Shown piece after piece: positions 1-8,163 of a stretch of 20,635 nucleotides of DNA; position 1 is the stretch's first letter, and each line of letters opens with the position of its first letter. A program made the position numbers and the translations under genes. A model generated the notes under the pieces. That model saw only the letters and a program-made list of their open reading frames with translations. It ran no database searches and was not told where the DNA came from. The stretch is from Deltaproteobacteria bacterium (lineage in GTDB: Bacteria; Desulfobacterota; Desulfobulbia; Desulfobulbales; BM004): NCBI GenBank assembly GCA_020346205.1, contig CP070776.1, forward strand, positions 568,181-588,815, given 5' to 3'.

Positions 1-858
1 GCTGCTGGCTTCTTTGCCGCTTTCATCAACCACAGTGAGAGTCACCAGGTAAGGGCCGGTTTCAGCAAACGTATGGGTAGTTTCAACACCGGAACCGGTC
101 TCTCCATCACCAAAATCCCACAAGTATTCACTGATAGCGCCGGTTGATTCGGAGGCATCAAAAGTAGCAGGTTCTAAAACGATAACCATTTCTGGAGTAA
201 TACTGAATATTGCTGCAAGTTCTGTAGGGTCAGCGGGCTCATCCATTGCCTGTCTGAAATGCTCCTGTGCTTCTTCAGGGCCCCTCAGGGCTCTCGGGGT
301 ATTGCCTGAAAATGCCCCCTGATCATTCAGTGAATCAAAGAGATCAGCCATTTCCCCATCGTCAAAATTTTCAATACTTGTATCGAAATTGATCGGGCGG
401 CCACTGACTTCAGAAACAATCTGAGAAGTCAAATAAATGCTGTTATCAGGATCACCATCAACATCAAGGGATTGCAGAAGCCGTAAAATATTTGTAACTG
501 TAGGGTCTGTTTCATCTTGAGCTCCGGGAACAAGGTCAAGAGGAGTAATAATGCTTTTACCCAAGGTTGTCCCTAAAACAACATCCCCTATCGAAAATGT
601 GATTTCCTCACCTGTCTCGTATGTAAAACTACCCTGACTGTTTGTAGTGCCGTTTTGGGTGGTAGTCAGATAATCCAAACCCTGAACCGGGGAGTCGATA
701 AAGGTTCCAGTATTTGCGGTTGAGGTGTCTCCACCTCCACCTCCCCCACCGCCACAGGCAGTCAACAATGTTATGGCAAACAGAAATATAACGCTAAGAA
801 CGATGCGTTTACAAAAGATATGCTGCGGCAGGATTCTTTTTCTGGATGTTTTGTTCAT
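1..858 (-). CDS. PKD-domain lipoprotein, C-terminus cut off by the window edge
   Basis: The reading frame is open from an ATG at 858-856 to the window edge, giving 286 residues without a stop. The N-terminus is a lipoprotein signal: positively charged start (KTSRKR), hydrophobic stretch, and lipobox LTAC with the lipidated Cys at residue 35, followed by eight glycines, a tether often seen in deltaproteobacterial lipoproteins. Residues about 50-110 carry the pattern FIDSPVQGLDY, then a Gly/Thr-rich stretch, then YETGEEITFSIGD and ITPLDL, a beta-rich module recurrent in marine proteobacterial surface lipoproteins. Residues about 215-286 are a PKD domain with the diagnostic WDFGDG motif and a following HTF/TVT strand. 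The protein should sit on the cell envelope and probably takes part in adhesion, carbohydrate binding or protein scaffolding; the specific role cannot be read. A GGAG lies about 11 bases before the start. Further domains probably lie beyond the edge. Confidence 0.85.
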   Translation of the reverse strand, partial: MNKTSRKRILPQHIFCKRIVLSVIFLFAITLLTACGGGGGGGGDTSTANTGTFIDSPVQGLDYLTTTQNGTTNSQGSFTYETGEEITFSIGDVVLGTTLGKSIITPLDLVPGAQDETDPTVTNILRLLQSLDVDGDPDNSIYLTSQIVSEVSGRPINFDTSIENFDDGEMADLFDSLNDQGAFSGNTPRALRGPEEAQEHFRQAMDEPADPTELAAIFSITPEMVIVLEPATFDASESTGAISEYLWDFGDGETGSGVETTHTFAETGPYLVTLTVVDESGKEASS

Positions 859-924
859 CTGTAGGTTTCTCCGATAATGTAATAATTTGCACTGCAATTT
901 GAGGTAGCACCCAAAACATTATTA

Positions 925-940
925 AGCAAAAAACATACCA
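925..940 (-). promoter_or_regulatory. candidate sigma54 (-24/-12) promoter for the lipoprotein
   Basis: On the minus strand this reads TGGTATGTTTTTTGCT. The GG and GC dinucleotides have the spacing required of the -24/-12 consensus TGGCACG-N4-TTGCA, with two T-for-C mismatches in the -24 half. Transcription would start near 913, giving a leader of about 55 nt. No clear sigma70 boxes were seen closer to the gene. No upstream activator gene is visible, so this is tentative. Confidence 0.3.
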
Positions 941-1231
941 GAATTAATAATTTGTTCTGAAATAAAGGGGATGCGGCAAGAAGGGTTACAAGCCTTACAG
1001 TTAGAAAGTTTCAAGCTATTATGCACAAGAAGACAATCAAGAGTGTGCAGCGCTTCAATAAGAACATGTTGTATGCAAAATGACAATTTACGTCATACCA
1101 ACGATCTTATATCAGTATTTGGATAAGTTTTGGGAAATGAGGGGTATGGATAATTCTTATGCAAGGTAGGAATTAGTATATGATTCGTTTAGCATGAAAA
1201 AATCCACATCGCTTACTCATAATTGATTTTG

Positions 1232-1261
1232 TTGACAGCCTCTGTAAAAATTAATTATAAA
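1232..1261 (+). promoter_or_regulatory. sigma70-type promoter upstream of the ABM-domain gene
   Basis: TTGACA at 1232-1237 is a perfect -35 box, and TATAAA at 1256-1261 (5 of 6) follows after an 18-bp spacer. Transcription would begin near 1268, about 240 nt before the next start codon, an unusually long leader for so small a gene. Confidence 0.5.
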
Positions 1262-1509
1262 AAAACAATATTATTAGAAATTGGGAACGACATGATCCTA
1301 CTCTTTTGTCGTCAACAGCAAAAAATTGTTTCTTGAAATACAGGCTCTTTGCAGTGCAGTTCTGTTGTAATCAGCCTGGATTTCCGGTTAGAAGATATCA
1401 TCAGTATAAGAGCGGAGATATTTAGCCGATCTAATTTCTACAGGCTTTATCAATCCTGACTGAAACATGCAGTTGATGTATTACCAACAATTAGAAAAAG
1501 GAGGCGGCA

Positions 1510-1800
1510 ATGTATATTTCTAGGGTAATTATGGGAAGAGTAGATCCTAATAAACATGAGGAGGCTTTTACCTTATTCACGGATGATATAATTCCAGCTG
1601 CGAGGGAACAGGAGGGATTCAGAGGAGCCAATCTTTTTACCAACCCGCAGTCAGGAAAATTTATATCTACAACTATTTGGAAAAAAGAAGAGGATATGAT
1701 TGCCAGTGACAAAAGCGGTTATCTTCAAAGACAGTTGGATAAGGTTGCCAATCTGTTTACTGAACCACCCGTAATTGAACATTATAATGTCCTCTACTGA
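1510..1800 (+). CDS. small ABM/dimeric alpha-beta barrel protein
   Basis: A 96-residue protein with the layout of the antibiotic-biosynthesis-monooxygenase (ABM) family: beta strand (YISRVIMGRV), an amphipathic helix (EEAFTLFTDDIIPAAREQ), the EGFRGANLF turn and strand, a second strand (KFISTTIWKKEEDM) and a helix, ending in a strand (VIEHYNVLY). Members are small cytoplasmic dimers with varied roles (heme degradation, quinone oxidation, stress response), and many have no known substrate. The start is firm: AGGAGG sits 7 bases before the ATG. It stands alone, convergent with the cobyrinate diamide synthase gene, so context gives no hint of substrate. Fold assignment is good; function is unknown. 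Confidence 0.8.
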   Translation: MYISRVIMGRVDPNKHEEAFTLFTDDIIPAAREQEGFRGANLFTNPQSGKFISTTIWKKEEDMIASDKSGYLQRQLDKVANLFTEPPVIEHYNVLY

Positions 1801-1958
1801 TAAGTAGCTTTCTAAATGGCAAGTAGGTCCAGCAGTTATTAGTTCCTGCCAGAATATTGGCTTTTATAGCTTATAGTGGATTAATACTTCCTATTGGACA
1901 TCTTAGCCTAATTTCAAATTGTCCCATGACAAGATAAAAATTTAAATTTAAGAAGTAA

Positions 1959-3338
1959 TTAAATCTTTTCTTTTTGTGCTTTATATTCCTGAGCCAGGGT
2001 AACCAGGCTTTCGGCCCACCGGGCAGTGGATAGAGCATGGATATGAGTATAGAGTGCCAGGACATTTTTATATACCAGGCCATCCCGGCCCTCCATAAAG
2101 CCTACACCGCGTTCCATGGTAAGCGCCAGATCCGAAGGGTTGCCCTGCCAGGACAGAACCTTGCTGTAGCGGAACTCGTGCCCCTTGATCTTATCCCCTT
2201 CTCTATAATACGGGTTCTGTCCCTTTGCCCTGAGTTCAGTATAACCATGCGCCTGGGGTTTTTTATGCAAGCCGAACCTTACCGGAAAAACTCCGGCAAG
2301 TGGATATTCCTCGCCATCGAGGAGAATGCTTTCACCAAGATATATCAAGCCTCCGCATTCTGCATAGATCGGCAGACCAGACTCAGCAGCTCTTCTTACA
2401 GACTGCCTGAATGAAGTATTATCCGCCAGCCGCCTGGCACTGGTTTCAGGAAAGCCTCCACCGATGTACAGACCATCAAGGTCCGGTAATTCCTCTGCTG
2501 TCATGGCATTAATATCGACAAGTTCCGCACCTTCATGCCTCAAAGCTTCCAGATTTTCAGGATAATAGAACTGAAAGGCGGCATCTTTTAAAACACCTAT
2601 ACGGACCGTATTCTTAGGAGAAGCCATGGCCGGGCTTCCAACAGCAGGCAACTGTATATCAGACATGAGGTTCTCTATTGTCTGCAGGTCAAGATTTTCT
2701 TCTGCAATTTCGGCAAGCAAACCGGTTGTCTGATTAGCAGAATCATGCTCCTGGTGCGGAGTGACACCCAAATGGCGTTGCGGGAAAAAATCGGTTCTGG
2801 AACGCCTGATCGCTCCGACTACCGAAATCCCAGTGTAATGTTCCACCGCTTTACGCACAATGGATTCATGCCTTGCAGTGCCAAGCCGGTTTAACACAAC
2901 TCCCTTAATATTGACCCTGGGATCCAACTGCTGGCAGCCAAGTACAAGGGCCGCAACTGTGCGTGTTGCCTTTGTACAATCCACCACCAGCAGCACAGGC
3001 AGATCAAGATGAATTGCCAATTCAGCCGTGCTGTACGCTCCCTCAATGTTGACTCCGTCAAAAAGGCCCCTGTTCCCCTCTACAATTATTATGTCAGCCT
3101 GGCTGGAATGCTGTAAAAAAGATTGTTCTATTGCCTCAGGAGTCATCAGGTAGGGATCTAGGTTGTAGCATGGTTGGCCTGCAGCCAGCTGCAGCCACCC
3201 TGCATCAATGTAATCCGGCCCCTTTTTAAACGGCACTACCCTGTAACCATGTTGAGCATAGGCTGCAACAAGACCGACCGCCACTACGCTTTTACCTGAT
3301 CCGCCGCTTAAACCGGCAACCACTATTCCTTTTGGCAT
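1959..3338 (-). CDS. cbiA: cobyrinate a,c-diamide synthase (CbiA/CobB family)
   Basis: 459 residues, normal for the family. It amidates the a- and c-carboxylates of (hydrogeno)cobyrinate using glutamine and ATP in cobalamin synthesis. The N-terminal synthetase domain starts with the P-loop GLSGGSGKS (residues 9-17) and has the substrate loop KKGPDYIDAGW (38-48). The C-terminal glutaminase domain (about 245-450) shows GGGFPE (293-298), the nucleophile Cys328 in YAECGGL, and the probable catalytic His432 in YTHIH. Start is ATG at 3338 with AAAGG upstream. It lies downstream of uvrB on the same strand with a 244-bp gap, and no other cobalamin gene or cobalamin riboswitch is visible. In sulfur-metabolising bacteria a close homologue, DsrN, amidates siroheme for dissimilatory sulfite reductase; with no dsr genes alongside, CbiA is the safer call but DsrN is possible. 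Confidence 0.85.
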   Translation of the reverse strand: MPKGIVVAGLSGGSGKSVVAVGLVAAYAQHGYRVVPFKKGPDYIDAGWLQLAAGQPCYNLDPYLMTPEAIEQSFLQHSSQADIIIVEGNRGLFDGVNIEGAYSTAELAIHLDLPVLLVVDCTKATRTVAALVLGCQQLDPRVNIKGVVLNRLGTARHESIVRKAVEHYTGISVVGAIRRSRTDFFPQRHLGVTPHQEHDSANQTTGLLAEIAEENLDLQTIENLMSDIQLPAVGSPAMASPKNTVRIGVLKDAAFQFYYPENLEALRHEGAELVDINAMTAEELPDLDGLYIGGGFPETSARRLADNTSFRQSVRRAAESGLPIYAECGGLIYLGESILLDGEEYPLAGVFPVRFGLHKKPQAHGYTELRAKGQNPYYREGDKIKGHEFRYSKVLSWQGNPSDLALTMERGVGFMEGRDGLVYKNVLALYTHIHALSTARWAESLVTLAQEYKAQKEKI

Positions 3339-3541
3339 TTATGAAACCTTTATTTCTTTATCTTTATTGTTAGTTGATTTATTTGTCCTGCTAAATATTT
3401 TTTTCAAACAGGTTCTAGATTCTTACAACAGGTTAATTGGTTTAATCTTTAAATCCACTACCCAGCCTCCAAGAACCAGCGACCTTTAACCATCAGCTTT
3501 TAACATCTTTACCCTTGAACCTTGGACCCCTCTTGTCAATC

Positions 3542-3563
3542 GTCAGCAGTTTCGTATGCTGAC
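3542..3563. repeat. hairpin just downstream of uvrB
   Basis: Perfect 7-bp arms GTCAGCA and TGCTGAC around an 8-base loop, 20 bases past the uvrB stop. It has no T-run after it on the minus strand, so it is not a classical terminator. It could stabilise the 3' end of the uvrB message or be a processed end ahead of cbiA. Confidence 0.4.
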
Positions 3564-3582
3564 AAACCTTGAAACCTAATAC

Positions 3583-5583
3583 TCACATCATCTCCATTTC
3601 AAGCTCGCGTAACTCCTTTACCTGGTCACGCAAACGGGCAGCCTCTTCAAAGGCAAGGACTTTGGCAGCCTTGTGCATTTCTGCTTCCAATCTCTTAATA
3701 TCCCGACGCAGATCATGCAAGCTGTGATATTCCACAACTGCTTCAGCCGTAGCAGCTTCCACAGTGATATAATCCTTTTCATACACAGAAGCCAGAATAT
3801 CCTTGATACTTGAACGTACTGTGGCAGGGGTAATGTTATTCTCCGAATTATATTGCTCCTGCAGGCTTCTTCTTCGTTCAGTTTCCTCAATGGTTCGCTG
3901 CATGGACCCTGTTATTACATCAGCATAAAGTATCACCAGCCCATCAATATTTCTAGAGGCCCGGCCACAGGTCTGGATCAGGGAACGTTCACTACGCAAA
4001 AAACCTTCCTTGTCTGCATCCAGTATCGCAACCAGGGACACCTCGGGTATATCCAATCCCTCACGCAACAGGTTAATTCCCACCAGGACATCATATTCAC
4101 CCTGACGCAGTTCCCTGATAAGTTCCATGCGTTCCAGGGTCTTTATGTCTGAATGCAGATATTTGACACGTACGCCAAGGTTCTCATAATACTCTGTTAG
4201 ATCTTCTGCCATTTTCTTGGTAAGCGTTGTTACCAGGACAGCCTCTTTTTTACTCTCACGTACACGGATTTCAGCCAAAAGGTCATCCACCTGGCTTTTG
4301 GCAGGACGCACTTCGATAACCGGGTCCATGAGCCCAGTCGGCCGTATAATCTGTTCGACTATCCTGCCGCCAACCTGCTCCAGCTCAAAATCACCCGGTG
4401 TAGCCGACACATAAACAACCTGGTTGGTTCGTTCTTCAAACTCGTCAAACCGTAGAGGCCTATTGTCTAAAGCAGAAGGCAGCCTGAAACCATGGTCCAC
4501 CAGGGTTTCCTTGCGGGATCGATCCCCGCGGTACATGCCATGCAGCTGCGGCACTCCTATATGACTTTCATCAATAAAGAGAATAAAATCATCCGGGTAG
4601 TAGTCCAGAAGCGTTGGCGGAGGCTCACCGGGTGCAGCACCTGTTAAATGCCTGCTGTAGTTTTCAATACCATTGCAGTAACCCAATTCGCTTATCATCT
4701 CCAGATCAAACATTGTTCTCTGCTCCAGGCGCTGGACCTCGAGCAGCCTGTTCTCCTTCTCGAAGAAAGCAAGCCTCTCCGTAAGCTCCTCCTGAATAGT
4801 ACTGCGGGCAAGTTCTAAACGTTCCGTGGAAGTTACAAAATGACTTGACGGGAACACGGTTAATTCTGAGAATTGCCCAAGGACCACACCTCGCAACGGA
4901 TCGATGATTGAAATGGAATCAATTGTATCTCCGAAAAGATCAACACGAATGGCCCGGTCCTCTTCATAAGCAGGAAAAATCTCCACCACATCGCCACGTA
5001 CCCGGAACGTGCCACGGTGAAATGAGATATCATTGCGTTCATAGAGCATATACACCAGACGTCTCTGCATTTCTTCCCGGGGATACTCCTCCCCTGCTTT
5101 TAAGAACAGGTGCAGATTTTTGTATTCATCAGGGGAACCAAGGCCATAGATACAGGAAACCGATGCTACAATAAGAACATCACGCCTTGTGAGTAGAGAA
5201 CGTGTTGCCGAATGACGCATCTTGTCTATGGCATCGTTAATGGAAGAATCCTTTTCTATATAGGTGTCGGATTGAGGGATATATGCCTCAGGCTGATAAT
5301 AGTCGTAATAAGAGACAAAGTATTCCACTGCATTATCAGGAAAGATCTCCTTGAACTCGGAATAGAGCTGTGCTGCCAGGGTTTTATTGGGTGCAATGAC
5401 AAGTGTCGGCCTCTGCACCTGTTCGACAACCTTTGCCATGGTAAAGGTCTTTCCTGAGCCGGTAACTCCCAACAGAACCTGTTTGGGATAACCGGCCATG
5501 ATACCTTGGGATAAAACCTCAATTGCCCTTGGCTGATCTCCTGCAGGTGTAAAGGATGAAATAAGTTTAAATTTTTCTGACAA
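3583..5583 (-). CDS. uvrB: UvrABC excision repair subunit UvrB
   Basis: 666 residues, full length for UvrB. It is the damage-verifying helicase-like subunit of nucleotide excision repair: loaded by UvrA, it inserts its beta-hairpin into the lesion and recruits UvrC. Visible features are Walker A GVTGSGKT (39-46), the Tyr-rich beta-hairpin [20 protein letters not shown] (about 92-111), the DESH helicase motif II near residue 338, the helicase C domain with [22 protein letters not shown] and QTCGRASRN, and a C-terminal UVR domain (about 625-660, [21 protein letters not shown]) that contacts UvrC. ATG at 5583; no strong Shine-Dalgarno is apparent. uvrA and uvrC are not in the window. A 10-bp perfect inverted repeat lies about 60 bp upstream of the start and could be an operator. 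Confidence 0.98.
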   Translation of the reverse strand: MSEKFKLISSFTPAGDQPRAIEVLSQGIMAGYPKQVLLGVTGSGKTFTMAKVVEQVQRPTLVIAPNKTLAAQLYSEFKEIFPDNAVEYFVSYYDYYQPEAYIPQSDTYIEKDSSINDAIDKMRHSATRSLLTRRDVLIVASVSCIYGLGSPDEYKNLHLFLKAGEEYPREEMQRRLVYMLYERNDISFHRGTFRVRGDVVEIFPAYEEDRAIRVDLFGDTIDSISIIDPLRGVVLGQFSELTVFPSSHFVTSTERLELARSTIQEELTERLAFFEKENRLLEVQRLEQRTMFDLEMISELGYCNGIENYSRHLTGAAPGEPPPTLLDYYPDDFILFIDESHIGVPQLHGMYRGDRSRKETLVDHGFRLPSALDNRPLRFDEFEERTNQVVYVSATPGDFELEQVGGRIVEQIIRPTGLMDPVIEVRPAKSQVDDLLAEIRVRESKKEAVLVTTLTKKMAEDLTEYYENLGVRVKYLHSDIKTLERMELIRELRQGEYDVLVGINLLREGLDIPEVSLVAILDADKEGFLRSERSLIQTCGRASRNIDGLVILYADVITGSMQRTIEETERRRSLQEQYNSENNITPATVRSSIKDILASVYEKDYITVEAATAEAVVEYHSLHDLRRDIKRLEAEMHKAAKVLAFEEAARLRDQVKELRELEMEMM

Positions 5584-5644
5584 TGTGACTACCAGGCAAA
5601 ATTATTAATCAATGATTTTTCAAAATTAAGTTAAACTCTGTCCG

Positions 5645-5667
5645 TTTCAAATGGAGACCATTTGAAA
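5645..5667. repeat. perfect 10-bp inverted repeat upstream of uvrB
   Basis: TTTCAAATGG at 5645-5654 and CCATTTGAAA at 5658-5667, separated by AGA. It lies in the divergent spacer 62 bp from the uvrB start and 142 bp from the glycosyltransferase start. It fits a dimeric repressor operator or an RNA hairpin; no T-run follows on either strand. It does not match the E. coli or the Gram-positive LexA box. Confidence 0.55.
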
Positions 5668-5742
5668 TCATACGATAACAACTTAATAATAGTTATTTTT
5701 ATTGCTTACTCAATATAATTTAGTCTTTAAAGAAACAATACT

Positions 5743-5770
5743 TTGAAATTGAAAGACAACACTTTATAAT
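5743..5770 (+). promoter_or_regulatory. sigma70-type promoter for the GT-C gene
   Basis: TTGAAA at 5743-5748 (5 of 6) and a perfect TATAAT at 5765-5770, spacer 16 bp. The predicted start near 5777 leaves a leader of about 32 nt to the ATG at 5809. Confidence 0.55.
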
Positions 5771-5808
5771 TATTAAGGTTTTATACTGTAATAGTATTTT
5801 AAATTGAA

Positions 5809-7353
5809 ATGAATGAATCTAAACATAACATCGACATTCAATTTCTCTTTCTCCTGGTAATAATTTCAGGTCTCTATATTTTCTGGGTATGGAACCATGA
5901 ATTAGCTGGTTTTGGCGGTGACAATGCAGTTTATCTTTTAACCGCTGCGTTTTACTCTCCATGGACTGCCTCATCATCTATTGCAGAACACTTTGCCAAT
6001 CATAGCCAGTATCCGCCATTTTACCCTTTTTTATTGGCCATTTTCGGAGGTGGAAAAAGTATTCTAGCTGCTCATCTCTTTACAGCCGTCTGTCTTCTTC
6101 TTGCTCTGGTTGCTATGCGAATCTGGCTAACGGCACATGGTATTGCCAGCACGACGGCTAATCTTGCAGTCCTGCTTATAGCCATACTGCCTGGCACTAT
6201 TAAAATTTCCATGTTTATTTTAAGTGAAAATCTTTATCTGCTTTTAAGCTTAAGTGTCCTTGCACTTACTTCTTTCTCTGAAAAAAAAGACAATAGTTTA
6301 TTGCTCATAATGGCTGCAATTCTCGTGGCTTCGGCAACATTAACTCGGACAGTTGGAGTTTCACTTGCTGCAGCTTTCTGTCTTTACCTTGCTCTCAAAA
6401 AGCCAACCCGCTCTTTATTATGCGGATTTATTGCCCTTGCACCGTTAATTATTCATACCGTATTCCGGAAATTTCAAGCAATGGAGCATGCAAGTTATAT
6501 TGATGCGCTTGTTTTGCACTATAGCGATGATACACTGGCAAAAATAATTGAGCAGATCCAGAAAGAATCTAATTTCCTGTGGCAGGGCTGGCTGGCTAAT
6601 TTTGAAGCAGGAATGGCCAATATTATCATTGGGCTATTTTTGGGTTTATGTTTGCTCTCCATTGTTTTCCGAATTTATCAGCGCAAACTGGATGGATACT
6701 ACCTGCTGTTCTACTTCACTATAATCCTTTTATGGCCTTATCCAGCTGAAGCAAAGCGCCTTATCTATGTGGTACTCCCAATAATGGTTGGACAATGTTT
6801 ATTCTTTATGAATCTCATACCGTCCATATCTCTTGGTAAAATCTATATCAGGCCTGTTTCGGTGTTTACTCTTGCAATACTCATCGTTTCACTTCCCGGC
6901 ACAGTACTGATTATTGATCGTTTCTTGCAGCCTTTGCCAGCTGAACTGGAACCATTCAGAAGAAACAAATTCCTGTATTACTCCAATCATCAGATTGCCC
7001 ACGAAAATTTACTGTATGCAAAAACCCTTATTGTGGATCTCAAATCTTTGAATACCAGACTGCCTCAAGAGGCTACAATTTATGGTATAAAGCCTTCAAT
7101 CATATCTTTATATTCGCAAAGAATGACATTGCTGCCTCCCGCAAATTTAGCTGCTGATAGTTCTTTAAAGCTATCAAACGATAAAGTTCAGCCGTTATAT
7201 TATTACATGATGGGGATCACTTCACCATCGCACCCGAAACCCTATTACCCTTTAGAGGAAATAACAGATCAGCTGGAAATTTTGCATGTTGCCAAATCAG
7301 ATAGTGGGGATGATGCGCCTGTGATTGCAGTTTTAGCCAGGTTAAAACAATAA
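5809..7353 (+). CDS. polytopic GT-C fold glycosyltransferase (PMT/ArnT-like)
   Basis: 514 residues. The N-terminal about 385 residues hold roughly nine to eleven hydrophobic segments (first at 11-28, then 82-106, 117-138, 142-155, 163-178 and onward), followed by a soluble C-terminal part. The first periplasmic loop has the acidic FGGDNAVYL (35-43), with Asp38 in the catalytic position of GT-C enzymes, and then QYPPFYPFLLA (67-77), equivalent to the conserved PPGYPLLLA. SENLYLLLSL (139-148) and TRTVGVSLAAAF (179-190) match later family motifs. Such enzymes move sugars from polyprenyl-phosphate carriers to lipids, proteins or glycans on the outer face of the inner membrane. The acceptor is unknown because no glycan genes are adjacent. 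Start chosen at ATG 5809; there is no clear Shine-Dalgarno in its AT-rich leader. Monocistronic, divergent from uvrB. Confidence 0.75.
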   Translation: MNESKHNIDIQFLFLLVIISGLYIFWVWNHELAGFGGDNAVYLLTAAFYSPWTASSSIAEHFANHSQYPPFYPFLLAIFGGGKSILAAHLFTAVCLLLALVAMRIWLTAHGIASTTANLAVLLIAILPGTIKISMFILSENLYLLLSLSVLALTSFSEKKDNSLLLIMAAILVASATLTRTVGVSLAAAFCLYLALKKPTRSLLCGFIALAPLIIHTVFRKFQAMEHASYIDALVLHYSDDTLAKIIEQIQKESNFLWQGWLANFEAGMANIIIGLFLGLCLLSIVFRIYQRKLDGYYLLFYFTIILLWPYPAEAKRLIYVVLPIMVGQCLFFMNLIPSISLGKIYIRPVSVFTLAILIVSLPGTVLIIDRFLQPLPAELEPFRRNKFLYYSNHQIAHENLLYAKTLIVDLKSLNTRLPQEATIYGIKPSIISLYSQRMTLLPPANLAADSSLKLSNDKVQPLYYYMMGITSPSHPKPYYPLEEITDQLEILHVAKSDSGDDAPVIAVLARLKQ

Positions 7354-7528
7354 ATCTTGCTAAGCTTTTTGCGCCGTTTATTTATATAATCAAGTTCCAT
7401 CATGAATTAAGAAATAAGTTAATAATAATTAATAAATTGACATCTTGCTCTATACTCAATAATTATTTTACTTATAATTTATAGGGAAAATTACTCAAAC
7501 ACCCTAAAGAAATAACATAAGGACAACT

Positions 7529-7945
7529 ATGCTAACCATAAGCAATAAAAGCAAATATGGCATTGCAGCACTTCTGGCACTTGCCGAATTTTACAAATCA
7601 GGTCTCCTGCAGATTAAAGATATTGCAGCACGTTGCAATATTCCGCACCAGTTCCTGGAGCAGATATTTAACAGGCTCGGGAAAGCAGGTATTATTAAAA
7701 GCACCCGGGGTAAAAACGGGGGATATGAACTTGCGAAACCTCCTGAGCAAATTACAATTCTGCATATCGTCAATGCTCTGGAAGGCGATATAGAATTTGT
7801 TTCCAAGTCCGATGAGAAAAATGATGTTATTGCAGAACTTTTTCACGAAGCAGAAAAGCAGTTAAAAGATATCCTTTCTGCAAGCCTGGCAGAGCTCGTT
7901 GCAAAGCAGCAGGCATTAAGGGAAAACGTCATATACAATATATAG
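7529..7945 (+). CDS. Rrf2-family transcriptional regulator, likely controls the sulfur operon
   Basis: 138 residues, typical of Rrf2. It has an N-terminal winged helix-turn-helix (about 1-70), with KYGIAALLALAE, recognition region IAARCNIPHQFLEQIFNRL and wing STRGKNGGYELAK, then LxIVNALEGDIEF and a C-terminal helix. IscR and NsrR bind a cluster through three Cys near residues 90-110; here the only Cys is Cys36 inside the helix-turn-helix, so no such cluster is expected. That makes it more like CymR, the Rrf2 regulator of cysteine metabolism that senses through a partner enzyme. It sits 218 bp upstream of the homocysteine operon, same strand, with an Rrf2-like operator over that operon's promoter. 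AAGGA lies 7 bases before the ATG. The effector is inference. Confidence 0.85.
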   Translation: MLTISNKSKYGIAALLALAEFYKSGLLQIKDIAARCNIPHQFLEQIFNRLGKAGIIKSTRGKNGGYELAKPPEQITILHIVNALEGDIEFVSKSDEKNDVIAELFHEAEKQLKDILSASLAELVAKQQALRENVIYNI

Positions 7946-8040
7946 TTTCAGTTCCCTTCACCCAAAATCTTCTCCTGATTTTGCCCCCTATCTGACTTAC
8001 CGATCTTCTCATACTTTAAATATTTTTTTGCATTTTTTTC

Positions 8041-8069
8041 TTGACATCTACAATTTAATGACTTATTAG
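8041..8069 (+). promoter_or_regulatory. promoter of the thiocarboxylate homocysteine operon
   Basis: Perfect -35 TTGACA at 8041-8046 and a TATTAG -10 (4 of 6) at 8064-8069 after 17 bp. Transcription would start near 8076. The weak -10 overlaps the putative Rrf2 operator, a layout suited to repression. The same TTGACATCT string also occurs upstream of the Rrf2 gene at 7437-7445, suggesting related promoters. Confidence 0.5.
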
Positions 8070-8086
8070 TTGACTAAATTGATCAG
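8066..8086. promoter_or_regulatory. Rrf2/IscR-like operator overlapping the operon promoter
   Basis: TTGACTAAATTGATCAG at 8070-8086 matches 15 of 17 positions of the core of the IscR type-1 consensus (YYGACTRWWWYAGTCRR) and contains the inverted repeat TGA-N2-AA-A-TT-N2-TCA. It overlaps a second palindrome, TTAGT-TG-ACTAA, at 8066-8077. It covers the end of the -10 box and the predicted start. With an Rrf2 gene directly upstream, it is the obvious candidate binding site. Confidence 0.45.
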
Positions 8087-8163
8087 ATTAGTAAGAAATA
8101 AGTCGAGTAAGGATATTTGAGGAAATTAATTGGAATAATTTGAAACGCACTGAAGGTGACACT

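Larger units (their letters stand above)
859..1509. other. 651-bp gene-free interval between divergent genes
   Basis: No convincing coding frame on either strand. All frames are interrupted by stops, and the longest stop-free stretch on the plus strand (about 965-1080) resembles no family I recognise. The interval holds the possible sigma54 promoter of the lipoprotein and the sigma70-like promoter at 1232-1261, leaving a leader of about 240 nt before the small ABM gene. I see no riboswitch motif, tRNA or strong terminator. An uncharacterised small RNA or a decayed gene cannot be excluded. Confidence 0.6.

Noticed and set aside
1842..1866. Terminator after the ABM gene
   Set aside because: GCCA-GAATAT-TGGC followed by TTTT has only a 4-bp stem, below what I would call.
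2037..2414. 125-residue plus-strand frame within cbiA
   Set aside because: It is antisense to a clear, complete CbiA glutaminase domain and has no family features.
3339..3582. Cobalamin riboswitch upstream of cbiA
   Set aside because: I found no B12-box sequence and no conserved core in the 244-bp gap.
8140..8163. Upstream TTG start for the sulfur carrier
   Set aside because: The eight added residues are not family-like, and the ATG at 8164 has its own AAGGTG and begins exactly at the first beta strand.
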